From JBDGYW01 sp964580055 (GTDB taxonomy: Bacteria > Gemmatimonadota > Gemmatimonadetes > Gemmatimonadales > GWC2-71-9): a DNA stretch of 64,000 nucleotides. The stretch lies in assembly GCA_964580055.1 (NCBI GenBank), contig CAZOJI010000009.1, positions 1 through 64,000 on the forward strand, in the 5' to 3' direction. Position 1 is the first letter of the stretch; every line of letters begins with the position of its first letter. The notes under the pieces are model-generated. The model saw only the letters and a list, made by a program, of their open reading frames with translations. It searched no databases and was not told the DNA's origin. A program made the position numbers and the translations under genes. Positions 35,712-44,254 of the stretch are shown piece by piece.

Positions 35712-36624
35712 CCGACAACTCCTTCCGGCGATCCACGAACAGTGCAACGAAGGCCGCTACGACCTCGGTTACAGTCAACAGAAGTCGCGAGGCAATACTC
35801 AATGCGACTGCGCTCCCACTGCCGACCAGCGGCGCCAGGAGGGCCACAAACACCAATTCACGAATCCCGACCCCGCCTGGGGCGAAGAGCGCCAGCAATC
35901 CTACAATATAGCCGGCGGCAAACACTCCCGTAGACTGGAGCAGTGACAGTTGCACACCTGGGAAGATACCTCTCGCCAACATCAAGAAAGCCATCCCATA
36001 GGCAATCCAGCTCATCAATGTGACCGCTGAAGACACTAGCATGGTGCGGAATGGAATGGAGTGATACTCGGTTCCAGGACGCACTATCCCGACGATTCGT
36101 TTTCCCAAAGGTTCCCAAACCAGCGAAAAGACTACTGCGGCGGCGATCAGCCCTGCGCAGGCAAGTGCCACGGGAGTCGCCACTCCGGGAGCTCCTACGC
36201 TCACCACCAATGCCCCGGTTCCGACGGCAAGCACCTGCATGACGAGCGCTGACGCGGCTGCGGACCATCCGGCCACACCGGCTCTGCTTGCCATCACTGC
36301 CAGAGCTGCAACGCTCCAGACCTTTCCCGGCAGATAGCGGCCGATGTTGGAGAGACACCAGATCCGCATCGCTGTGCCATATCCGAGCTGCTGCCTCCAC
36401 CCAACCAAGATCCTGCGCCAAGCGTCGATGAGAAGTGCATACGTGATCCACACCGTCACTAGAGCCGACAACAACCACAACGGCCGGATTCGGAGGCTCA
36501 AGTCCAGCGCGCTCAGTTCTTCCCAGTTGAGATAGAGGGACCGGCCGACAAAGAGAACCAATACCGCAGCCAAAGCGACCTGCCCCGCCCAAACCACAAA
36601 CCTCCGGGCTCTTTCGCTAATCAT
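35695..36624 (-). CDS. Flippase-like membrane protein (LPG synthase TM / UPF0104 family)
   Basis: 309 aa with about 8 membrane helices. LSNIGRYLPGKVWSVAALAVMA and FAPGGVGIRELVFVALLAP are the two hallmark loops of the lysylphosphatidylglycerol-synthase transmembrane domain. There is no aminoacyl-transfer domain, so it is not MprF itself. Stand-alone members are proposed lipid or glycolipid flippases. It overlaps genes on both sides (8 bases with GT4, 17 with the YfhO-like gene). Confidence 0.82.
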   Translation of the reverse strand: MISERARRFVVWAGQVALAAVLVLFVGRSLYLNWEELSALDLSLRIRPLWLLSALVTVWITYALLIDAWRRILVGWRQQLGYGTAMRIWCLSNIGRYLPGKVWSVAALAVMASRAGVAGWSAAASALVMQVLAVGTGALVVSVGAPGVATPVALACAGLIAAAVVFSLVWEPLGKRIVGIVRPGTEYHSIPFRTMLVSSAVTLMSWIAYGMAFLMLARGIFPGVQLSLLQSTGVFAAGYIVGLLALFAPGGVGIRELVFVALLAPLVGSGSAVALSIASRLLLTVTEVVAAFVALFVDRRKELSVGSPS

Positions 36625-37786
36625 GAGTCATTGCGCGGGTGTATAGTCGCTCATATACCGCTGCCACGGCCGCCGGGCTCAGACGGCTCTTCAGGATCTC
36701 ACCATGCTCGAAGGCGAGCTTTTTGCTAGCAGGATTCTCGAGAAGCTGCTCGATAGCGTACGCCATCTGGTGGGCATCAGCGGAGTCAACGAGTCTTCCC
36801 GCGCCTTCAGGTGGCACGATGTCGGTCACTCCTCCGCCTTGAACGGACGCTACCACGGGTACTCCGAGCATCAGTGCCTCGGCGGCCGCCAGACCGAGTC
36901 CTTCTTTGATGGCGGGAAAGACGAAGACGTCCGCGTCACCTATAACATCAGGGACGATTTCTGGAGACACACTCCCCTCGAACCGGGTCTGTGCCGCTAT
37001 TCCCAGTTGTTCGGCTTTGTACTGGAGAGAACGGCGCTCAGGGCCGTCGCCGACGATCTTCAACTGTAGTTCGCTGCGACGGGCCTTGAGCAGCGCCATA
37101 GCCTCGAGTAGCACCGCGATGTTCTTTTGCTTGACCAGTCGTCCAACTGTCACCACACCTCCGCCGCCGCGGCTACGGCGTGCGTATCTATCGACATCCA
37201 GTGGCATCGGCTGAACGACTATCTGTTCCGGGTCTAGGCCGGTGACCGCCGCGACCTTCTCAGCCAAGTGTGTGGACACGGCTGTAACGCCAGAAGCGCG
37301 TCTTAGAACCAACCTGGCAATTCTTCTGGCTCCCTTTGAACGCTCGAGCAACGCGATGTCGGTGCCATGAAGCGTGACCACGAAGCGTCGGTGAGACAAG
37401 ATGGAGGCGAGCCACGCCGACACTCCGCCAGGTACCCACCAGTGGGCGTGGACCAAGGGGGCGTCTGTCGACCGCAATTCTTCGAAAACGGCCGCTGCTT
37501 GGCATGTGACCAACGATGCAAAACTGAATAGCCCGGCGACAGATCTTACAGACTCAGCCATTTGGCCGCGGTATGCCAATGTCTCGAGGTTTGCCAGGGA
37601 ATACCTCACGCGCCTGATCGGAATCCCATTGAGGACTATGCTTCCTCCTGAACCTTCGTCGGCTGGAACGACAACCACTGGTGTGAACGATCGAGCAAGC
37701 AACGCGACACAGAGCCGCTCGACAAAGGCCCCGGCCACGTCTCCGTTCCACCGAGGGTAGGAGTGAGCGACAACCACTAGACGCAC
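36617..37786 (-). CDS. GT4-family glycosyltransferase
   Basis: 389 aa, GT-B fold. N-terminal domain: VVAHSYPRWNGDVAGAFVERL, HAHWWVPGG and VVTLHGTD. C-terminal nucleotide-sugar domain: TVGRLVKQKNIAVLLEAM, IVGDGPERR, and the E-x7-E block FPAIKEGLGLAAAEALMLGVPVVAS. The SYPRW...GAFV entry resembles surface-polysaccharide GT4 enzymes and not BshA. Its donor and acceptor are unknown; it works presumably on the same glycoconjugate as its neighbours. Confidence 0.88.
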   Translation of the reverse strand: MRLVVVAHSYPRWNGDVAGAFVERLCVALLARSFTPVVVVPADEGSGGSIVLNGIPIRRVRYSLANLETLAYRGQMAESVRSVAGLFSFASLVTCQAAAVFEELRSTDAPLVHAHWWVPGGVSAWLASILSHRRFVVTLHGTDIALLERSKGARRIARLVLRRASGVTAVSTHLAEKVAAVTGLDPEQIVVQPMPLDVDRYARRSRGGGGVVTVGRLVKQKNIAVLLEAMALLKARRSELQLKIVGDGPERRSLQYKAEQLGIAAQTRFEGSVSPEIVPDVIGDADVFVFPAIKEGLGLAAAEALMLGVPVVASVQGGGVTDIVPPEGAGRLVDSADAHQMAYAIEQLLENPASKKLAFEHGEILKSRLSPAAVAAVYERLYTRAMTHD

Positions 37787-37796
37787 GAGAGGGGAC

Positions 37797-38762
37797 CTAC
37801 TTCTCGCGTTGCTCGAGTTCCGCCACTAACCGCTCAAATGACTTGCCCAGCGCTCTCAACTCCTCCCTCTGCACCGCGAGCATCTCGCCCACGAAGCCGA
37901 AGCCGAATAGCGCAATACCCGAAATCACCAGGACGAGAACGAGATAGAGCAAGGGGCGCAACCCGATGCCGAAACCGAAACGTAGTAGAATTGCGGCGAT
38001 ACCTGTCAGGAGGCCGAGCATGAAGAGCACGCTTCCCGTGATACCGAAGAACAGCAGGGGCTTGCGGCCGAAGCGCAGTTGGAACCAGACAGAGAGCAGG
38101 TCGAGGACGCCTACCGGAATCCTACTGATCCCGAATTTGGAGGTTCCAGCGCGCCGCTGGTGCAGCGTAACAGGGCACTCGGTTATCCGAAAGCCGTCGG
38201 CGGCGGCAATTGGGACTATGAAACGGTGCCAATCGGGGCGGGCGGGTACCACGTCCATTACCTCGCGTTTGTACGCCTTGACCGCGTTGAGATCCGTTAC
38301 CCGAATTCCGAACAGAAAACGACACAGACGGTTGTACACGCCGGAAACGAAGGCCTTTTCGTAATGGCCCTGCTTCGTTCCGGTGACAATATCGACCTCA
38401 CCGCGACGTATCGGCTCCACGAGCGACGGGATCTCGTCCGGGAGGAACTGCAGGTCGGCAGGATAGAATACGAAGATCCGCCCTAGCGCGACGTCCCCGC
38501 CCGATCTAAGCGCGTCAGCGATGCCCCTGCGAGTGCGGTGTGTGACCACTCGAAGAAAGGTGAACTCGTTTTGAAGCTCGTTCAGTACAGCCGGTGTCGC
38601 GTCTTCGCTTCCGTCGTCGACTACTACCAATTCGCAGTTGTATTCGACCGGCTCGAGGGCTGCCGCGCATTGGCGCACGAACTCCGGCAGGTTTTCTGCC
38701 TCATCTTTGGCTGGAACGAGGACGCTCACCTCGACGGGGTTGCCGTCGCGGGCGAGCGTCAT
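37797..38762 (-). CDS. GT2 glycosyltransferase with C-terminal membrane helices (GtrB/ArnC type)
   Basis: 321 aa. GT-A domain: VLVPAKDEAENLPEFVRQC, LVVVDDGSEDATPAVL, YPADLQFLPDEIPSL. Two membrane helices (about 235-295) and a coiled C-terminus (EELRALGKSFERLVAELEQREK) follow. The layout is that of polyprenyl-phosphate glucosyl/aminoarabinose-type transferases. It overlaps rpoN by an ATGA and opens the glycosyltransfer cluster. Confidence 0.86.
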   Translation of the reverse strand: MTLARDGNPVEVSVLVPAKDEAENLPEFVRQCAAALEPVEYNCELVVVDDGSEDATPAVLNELQNEFTFLRVVTHRTRRGIADALRSGGDVALGRIFVFYPADLQFLPDEIPSLVEPIRRGEVDIVTGTKQGHYEKAFVSGVYNRLCRFLFGIRVTDLNAVKAYKREVMDVVPARPDWHRFIVPIAAADGFRITECPVTLHQRRAGTSKFGISRIPVGVLDLLSVWFQLRFGRKPLLFFGITGSVLFMLGLLTGIAAILLRFGFGIGLRPLLYLVLVLVISGIALFGFGFVGEMLAVQREELRALGKSFERLVAELEQREK

Positions 38763-40273
38763 ACGCGCTTCCGCATCCTGGCTGGAAGGATGCCGAGTTG
38801 ATCGCGGTACTTGGCCACGGTACGGCGCGCGATCTTGACGCCGCGGTCCTGAAGTGCCTTCACGATTGCAGAATCGGTCATCGGTGATGCCTGATTCTCT
38901 TCGGAAACCAACTTCTCGATCAATGCCTTCACCGAACGGGAACTCGCATCCTCTCCGGTCGTAGTGCCCAAGCTGCTGGAGAAGAAGTACTTGAGGGGGA
39001 AGACGCCACGCGGAGTCTGCACGTATTTTTGGCTGGTCACTCGGCTGACGGTCGATTCGTGCATCTCAATCACATCCGCCACTTCCCGCAGGGTGAGGGG
39101 ACGAAGGTGCTCGACGCCCTTCTCGAAGAAGTCCCTCTGCCGATCCACGATGAAGTTCATGACCTTGAGCATGGTCTGCCGCCGCTGCTCAATGGCCTGA
39201 ATCAACCAACTGGCGCTGTTGAGTTTGTCGGTTATGAAATCACGGTTCTCGCCAACGAATTTCTTCTTGTCGCCCGCGATTTCCTGGTAGATCTTGCTGA
39301 TTCGCAGCCTGGGTAGCCCACCGTCATTCAGGAACACACGATAGACGCCGTCTATCTTCTCCACTACGAGATCCGGAACCACGTAGGTATCACCGCTGGA
39401 TTGGAACCGAAGACCGGGTTTGGGATCGAGCTTCGCGAGCTCGTCAGCGGCGTCTTGCACTTCGCGCGGATCTAGCCCATAGCGTTTCGCGAGTTCACTC
39501 CAGCGGTGTGTTATCAGGTCGTCGAATGCTTCGTCCACAAGACGGTACGTGAGCGTATCCTGTTCACCGAGCTCCTGGAGCTGCAGGATCAGGCATTCGC
39601 GCAGATCTCTGGCCGCGACTCCGGGCGGATCGAGGCTCTGCATGATTTTCAAGCACTCCCCCGCCTCTTCGAGCGTGAAGGGCTCTTCGGATTCCGCCCC
39701 GGCGCCACTGCCGCCGTCCGCTTTATATTCTGCGAGGATCTGATTCGCCCCGTCTACGATCTCATGGAGTATGGTGCGCTCTTCCGACTCCGAGCCCTCG
39801 CTGCCCTGGACTACGCCTGTTCTGTCGAGGTAACCGTCCTCGCCGATGTTCCCGATGAAGATGTCGGAAAGGAAGAGTTGTCTTGGCGTGATGTCCAAGA
39901 GTTGCAGCTGGTCACGGAGGTGATCACCCAGATCGCGGGTTTCCACCGGGACGGGTTCGTAGTATTCCCGCTCTTCATGCTCTGCACGCCTGCCGCCCGT
40001 ACTGAAACCGTCCAGGAGGATGTCTTCCCACTTGATCTCGTCTTTGCCTTCGGACTCGTCTGTCTTTTCCTTTTCCTTTTCCTTGTCCGCCGCCCGTTCT
40101 TCCTCCTCATCGGGTTCCTGCATCTCGAGAAAAGGATTGCTCAGCAGTTCGCCCTTGAGGTGTTGCTGCAGGTCGAGCATGGGCATGTAAAGGAGATCCA
40201 TCGCCTGATAAAGGCGAGGGTTCATCCGAAGCTCCTGCTTCATGACCACGCTCTGCTGCATCGAGATCTTCAC
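38759..40273 (-). CDS. rpoN: RNA polymerase sigma-54 factor RpoN
   Basis: 504 aa. Region I is glutamine/leucine-rich (MKQELRMNPRLYQAMDLLYMPMLDLQQHL), followed by a strongly acidic/lysine linker (EEEERAADKEKEKEK, about 56-80), the core-binding domain, a helix-turn-helix (LRDVADVIEMHESTVSRVT-like block near 400) and the RpoN box ARRTVAKYR near 485. It directs enhancer-dependent transcription. It sits between lptB and the glycosyltransferase genes; lptB-rpoN adjacency is widespread. No sigma-54 activator gene is in the window. Confidence 0.94.
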   Translation of the reverse strand: MKISMQQSVVMKQELRMNPRLYQAMDLLYMPMLDLQQHLKGELLSNPFLEMQEPDEEEERAADKEKEKEKTDESEGKDEIKWEDILLDGFSTGGRRAEHEEREYYEPVPVETRDLGDHLRDQLQLLDITPRQLFLSDIFIGNIGEDGYLDRTGVVQGSEGSESEERTILHEIVDGANQILAEYKADGGSGAGAESEEPFTLEEAGECLKIMQSLDPPGVAARDLRECLILQLQELGEQDTLTYRLVDEAFDDLITHRWSELAKRYGLDPREVQDAADELAKLDPKPGLRFQSSGDTYVVPDLVVEKIDGVYRVFLNDGGLPRLRISKIYQEIAGDKKKFVGENRDFITDKLNSASWLIQAIEQRRQTMLKVMNFIVDRQRDFFEKGVEHLRPLTLREVADVIEMHESTVSRVTSQKYVQTPRGVFPLKYFFSSSLGTTTGEDASSRSVKALIEKLVSEENQASPMTDSAIVKALQDRGVKIARRTVAKYRDQLGILPARMRKRV

Positions 40274-41454
40274 GCCACTGCCCCCAGTCGTTCCCGAAGT
40301 CTGCTCGTCAATATCGGTCCCAGATAAAGATCGGCTACTCGATCGTCAAACACCAGTTCCCGAACCGTACCGGAAACCTGAACCTTGCCCTCGAACATGA
40401 TGTAAGCACGGTCGACAATGTCCAGTGTCTGCTCCACATTGTGGTCCGTGATCAATACGCCGATACCTCGACCCCTGAGTCCTGCCACAATTGTCTGGAT
40501 GTCGTTGACAGCGATCGGGTCTACACCTGCGAAAGGCTCGTCCAGGAGCATGAACTTTGGGGACGTCACCAAGGCGCGGGTGATCTCGAGGCGCCTACGC
40601 TCGCCCCCGGAAAGCTTGAAAGCCGGCACGTTACGCACATACCGGATGGATAGCTCGTCCAGAAGGGATTCGAGGCGATTCGCACGCTCAGTTTCGCTCA
40701 AGGGCAGAGTTTCCAGAATCGCCTTGACGTTGTCCTCCACGGAGAGCTTGCGAAATATGGAAGGCTCTTGTGCCAGATACCCGATTCCGGCACGTGCCCG
40801 CTTGTACATCGGCAGCGTCGAAATATTCGCACCATCCAGAGTTATGTAGCCGAAGTCAGGGCGAATCAATCCGACAATCATGTAGAATGTGGTGGTCTTC
40901 CCTGCACCGTTCGGTCCCAGAAGACCTACGATCTCCCCCTGCCTAACTGACACATCTACCGAATCGACGACTTTGCGTTTGCGGTAGGCTTTTGTCAACC
41001 CATGGCCTTCGAGCAATGCGCCACATGCCGCGGCCGCCATCGGCGCGGCCGGAGCCTCGGCTTCCTTGATTGCGTTCAGAGCCATCAGAGCCAGCTCATC
41101 GCGGGCCCACTCTCCGCGTGAACTGAGCGCACTCCACGTCCCAGATGCAAAACGAACGAGGTACTCATCTTCCAGCACCCGAGGGATCGGTTCGACTATT
41201 CCAGCGGTTACGAGTCGCGGCAATACCGACGATCGAAGGTGTTGTCGGACTTCATCCACCGAGAGCGCGCCGCGTTGCTGACCGGCCTCGCCGCGCTCTT
41301 TGCGCTCTAGCTCGAGGTATTCCTGACGGTAGGCGATTGCGAAAGCACCAAACTGGGCTGAGCCTTCGGCATCTGCGGCATCCAGCAATGCCGCGACGGC
41401 CAGGGGAAGCGAGGGGTCGTTGAGGTTCGGTAGCGCGCGAAGCTCTTCGCTCAA
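40270..41454 (-). CDS. lptB: LptB ATPase of LPS export with a ~140-aa N-terminal extension
   Basis: 394 aa, against about 240 aa for ordinary LptB. Residues ~148-394 are the ATPase: GPNGAGKTTTFYMIVGLI (Walker A), YLAQEPSIFRKLSVEDNV, LSGGERRRLEITRAL and LLDEPFAGVDPIAV. Residues 1-140 have no ABC features; VRQHLRSSVLPRLVTAGIVEPIP looks helical and winged-helix-like, which is a guess. Start ATG 41454 overlaps the OstA-like stop (ATGA), supporting translation of the extension; an internal ATG near 41040 would give classical LptB. It powers LPS transport with LptFGC. Confidence 0.88.
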   Translation of the reverse strand: MSEELRALPNLNDPSLPLAVAALLDAADAEGSAQFGAFAIAYRQEYLELERKERGEAGQQRGALSVDEVRQHLRSSVLPRLVTAGIVEPIPRVLEDEYLVRFASGTWSALSSRGEWARDELALMALNAIKEAEAPAAPMAAAACGALLEGHGLTKAYRKRKVVDSVDVSVRQGEIVGLLGPNGAGKTTTFYMIVGLIRPDFGYITLDGANISTLPMYKRARAGIGYLAQEPSIFRKLSVEDNVKAILETLPLSETERANRLESLLDELSIRYVRNVPAFKLSGGERRRLEITRALVTSPKFMLLDEPFAGVDPIAVNDIQTIVAGLRGRGIGVLITDHNVEQTLDIVDRAYIMFEGKVQVSGTVRELVFDDRVADLYLGPILTSRLRERLGAVA

Positions 41455-42743
41455 GGGTGAGGCCTCCTAATCGGCTCCAAGTATATACCGTCGGCCTCAC
41501 CAATGACGTCTACTCTTTGCAGGGTCTCCTCATCGAACACCGCTACGATCCGGAGTCCACGGGAGTAATTGTAGCTCGGCGGCGCGTCCGGCTCCTCTTC
41601 ATCATAGATCTGATAGAACGCGCGCGCATTACCGGCTGCCCTCAGTTCCGAAAGAGTGCGTGCACCCGCCACCGTACTGTCAAAGTGAGCTGTTACAGTG
41701 TCACCTGCCATCCAGTCAACCTCCGTGCTCGCGGAATCAGCTCTCGCCGTAGCGCGGGCGTTGCCGAATGCACGCATCTCAGACAGTACTTGATCGGGTA
41801 GATCGACTGCGAGCGAGTCTCCCGAGATGGTGTAGGTTTTAGACAGAGCTCGCGGCCGGGTCAAATCACCCCAAACCGTTCCTGCTTGTATCCTGTCATC
41901 GCGTATAGAAAACTCAATGGTGTCCCCAACTACCCGCCAGTCGCTGCTCAGGCCTTCCGCCCTCTCCTGAGCTTGCACCCAGTTGAGAGCGCCGTCGACC
42001 ATTCGATACGCGATTTTGCCGCCACGCAGCGTGTATCCGACCGAATCCGTGCCGACGGCTTCTGCATGACCAACCAAGAGTCCCTCTTCACCTTCCAGGT
42101 TCAGTGTCGCACTATCCGCGGTTGCCGCAAATCCTTCTTTGTCTATTTCTACTTCTCCACCGGCCCAGGCGGTATTGCTTCCAACCAGGCGCACCCGATC
42201 ACCAACGATCACAGTAGGGTTCGCGGTATCTCCCTCACTGCGATACTCGACGCGGGGACGCCGATCCGCGTACAGTACTGCGTCGTCGGAATCCGGCGAT
42301 GATGAACGACTGTAGATGAGATGAGCCCCCGTCAATACAGATCCATCGTTCTCGTTTACGAGACGAACATCATCCCACGCTTCCAGGCGATCGTCGGACT
42401 CGTAGTACGACGCACGATCTGATGTCAACTCCGCCGTAGTGTCGCTGAACAGTACATTCCCCACAAAATCAACGCGTCCCATATGAGATCGCCAGGCCAC
42501 GCTATCAGAATAGGTATGCCAGACCACAACGCCGGCGTTCTCCGTTCCGGGGCGACCCACGCAGGAAAACCAGGCTCCTCCAGAGGCGAATTGTAGCACA
42601 TTGCCCCCTCCCAGATCTCTTCTCGTTCCGACGGCAGAGCTGTCGAGCCGAGCTTGACAGCTCGATTCCGTCTGTGGGCACGCCACTGCAGGCACGGCCG
42701 ACAAAAGGGCCGCTATCGCTGCGACGCAGGCCACAGATCTCAC
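41451..42743 (-). CDS. OstA/LptA-like periplasmic LPS transport protein
   Basis: 430 aa with a signal peptide (residues ~1-22, ending near AVACPQ). Repeated beta-jellyroll OstA units follow, for example MGRVDFVGNVLFSDTTAELTSDRASYYESDDRLEAWDDVRL and later LSEMRAFGNARATARADSASTEVDWMAGDTVTA. It is more than twice the size of Escherichia coli LptA (about 185 aa), so it may bridge more of the periplasm. It lies between lptC and lptB with 4-base overlaps on each side. Confidence 0.82.
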   Translation of the reverse strand: MRSVACVAAIAALLSAVPAVACPQTESSCQARLDSSAVGTRRDLGGGNVLQFASGGAWFSCVGRPGTENAGVVVWHTYSDSVAWRSHMGRVDFVGNVLFSDTTAELTSDRASYYESDDRLEAWDDVRLVNENDGSVLTGAHLIYSRSSSPDSDDAVLYADRRPRVEYRSEGDTANPTVIVGDRVRLVGSNTAWAGGEVEIDKEGFAATADSATLNLEGEEGLLVGHAEAVGTDSVGYTLRGGKIAYRMVDGALNWVQAQERAEGLSSDWRVVGDTIEFSIRDDRIQAGTVWGDLTRPRALSKTYTISGDSLAVDLPDQVLSEMRAFGNARATARADSASTEVDWMAGDTVTAHFDSTVAGARTLSELRAAGNARAFYQIYDEEEPDAPPSYNYSRGLRIVAVFDEETLQRVDVIGEADGIYLEPIRRPHP

Positions 42744-43324
42744 CGCTGGTTCCTATCTCTCGATTCCAGGTCACGCACTGTGCCGCTGCTGGGGCGCACG
42801 GCGGTGACGTTGCGAAAATCGGGGTCTGCCGTGAAACTCTCGCCCTCCAGATGCTCGTTCGGAGCATCGAACACAAACGCGCACGGACCGGAGATCATGT
42901 CAGTCGCTTCATGATACTGTATCGCGCAAGTGGTTAGACGCCGCTGATCAGGGGTGACCGCAACCACACTATCGCGTGCCTCCATGTCACCTGAACGCCA
43001 ATTGTAGGTGCCGCGCAGCGAAGTCAGAGTGGATCTCAGGGCACCCTGAGGTGACCTAAACTGGACGGTTAGCTCAAACAGTTCCCAGGTTTCATTTTCT
43101 TCAAAGTGGTACGCCGAGTCAGCTTGGAGCTGGGCGCGTTCGACTCCGTCCACGGTGAAGTGGTTTGTAAAGCCGTAAACGACCTGGTCAACCGAATCGG
43201 GCATCAAGGACTCTGTCGTTGGCGATCCCTCGTCAGAACAAGCCGATACCATGAGTATGAGCAAAGAGATTTGAACAGCCAGCAACGCGCCTGGCAGTGT
43301 TTTGACCGTATGGTCAAACGCCAT
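42740..43324 (-). CDS. lptC: LptC-like LPS export protein, probable lipoprotein
   Basis: 194 aa from ATG 43324, chosen because GGAG lies 7 bases upstream and the kdsC stop overlaps it; a longer frame to 43390 lies inside kdsC. The leader LLILMVSACSD ends in a lipobox, so it may be lipid-anchored instead of membrane-spanning. The domain YGFTNHFTVDGVERAQLQADSAYHFEENETWEL is the LptC/YrbK entry strand pattern. It would pass LPS from LptFG to the OstA-like protein encoded next. Confidence 0.8.
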   Translation of the reverse strand: MAFDHTVKTLPGALLAVQISLLILMVSACSDEGSPTTESLMPDSVDQVVYGFTNHFTVDGVERAQLQADSAYHFEENETWELFELTVQFRSPQGALRSTLTSLRGTYNWRSGDMEARDSVVAVTPDQRRLTTCAIQYHEATDMISGPCAFVFDAPNEHLEGESFTADPDFRNVTAVRPSSGTVRDLESRDRNQR

Positions 43325-43889
43325 TGCTTGTCTCCGCGGCCGAATTTGCGGCCTTTTCCAGATACCTGGCAACAACATTTTCCCAATCACCTCGCGCTTT
43401 CAGTAGCGCTTCCACGAATTCGCGCACCGCTCCATCGCCGCCCTTCCGACTTGTCGAATACGCCGCCAACTCGTTGACCTCAGGCACAGCGTTTTTTACA
43501 GCCACGGGCAAGGCTACCAACTTCATGACGGGTATATCCGGTATGTCGTCTCCGACAAACGCAACCTCGCTGAGTTGTACACCTTTGCGCGCCAATAATG
43601 CCCTGAACGGCGGGACCTTGATGGCGTCGCGAACCTGAATGACCTCTTTGATCCCAAGTTCGGCGGCACGCACACTTGTTGCTTCGGAAACACGGCCGCT
43701 CACGAGAGCTATCTCGATTCCGGCAGCCATGAGGATCTTGATACCCACGGAATCCTGAGTGCTGAACTTCTTCAACTCGCAGCGCTCCGGTCCGGCGACA
43801 CCAAGGTATATGCCGGCGTCTGTCATTACTCCGTCCACATCGAATGCGACCAATCGAATACGTTTTGCCAGATCAGGATTGAGCGTCAT
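43314..43889 (-). CDS. kdsC: 3-deoxy-D-manno-octulosonate 8-phosphate phosphatase KdsC
   Basis: 191 aa from ATG 43889, which overlaps the stop of the kdsA remnant (ATGA). HAD superfamily without a cap domain: FDVDGVMTDAGIYL (nucleophile Asp), KKFSTQDSVGIKILMAAGI, LVSGRVSEATSVRAAELG and FVGDDIPDIPVM. It releases phosphate from Kdo-8-P. All catalytic motifs look intact even though the kdsA gene before it is broken. N-acylneuraminate-9-phosphate-type phosphatases are a related alternative. Confidence 0.88.
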   Translation of the reverse strand: MTLNPDLAKRIRLVAFDVDGVMTDAGIYLGVAGPERCELKKFSTQDSVGIKILMAAGIEIALVSGRVSEATSVRAAELGIKEVIQVRDAIKVPPFRALLARKGVQLSEVAFVGDDIPDIPVMKLVALPVAVKNAVPEVNELAAYSTSRKGGDGAVREFVEALLKARGDWENVVARYLEKAANSAAETSNGV

Positions 43890-44254
43890 TGGGCGGATTC
43901 GCCTTCTGCCGCACGCCAAACAGCGAGCACGGCGTCGATTTGTTCATCCAAGGTCACCGCTCTTTCCATCGCCTCGGGATGCATCCATTGTTCCTTCTTG
44001 ACGTAGACTGGCCGGCCCGAGGCACCTACAGCCTCGAGCGAGTCGGTCTGTCTGCGCAAGAATGCAGGCACTTGAAGTGCATCCACAATGTTGGCCGCTT
44101 GTTCAACCTGCCAGACCTCGTGTACGTCGGTCAAGACTTCAACACGATGTTTCCGTCTCACTTGAACCAGCAGAATGCGTTCGTGCTGGGGTCCTCGCTC
44201 AGACAGGGTCCAGCGATCAGAACAGAAGCGGGGGTCCAAAACAACAAGGATCAC
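43886..44254 (-). pseudogene. kdsA: Remnant of kdsA (Kdo-8-phosphate synthase) with deletions and a frameshift
   Basis: Two frames carry KdsA pieces. In the pyrG frame, just after the pyrG stop, 44223-44191 reads VLIAGPCLSED, the usual first strand of KdsA. Another frame then gives RILLVQVRRKHRVEVLTDVHE, VDALQVPAFLRRQTDSLEA and VYVKKEQWMHPEAM, and jumps to a C-terminal-like LDEQIDAVLAVWRAA before TGA. The substrate region with the expected FKASFDKANR motif and about 100 residues of the C-terminal half are missing. A 122-aa frame from GTG 44254 is open, but could not form the whole barrel. Confidence 0.8.

Noticed and set aside
36617..37786. GT4 gene as bshA for bacillithiol
   Set aside because: N-terminal pattern and context fit surface-glycan enzymes and not BshA.
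39506..40327. 273-codon open frame opposite rpoN
   Set aside because: Antisense shadow of rpoN and the lptB end; leucine/phenylalanine-rich with no family match.
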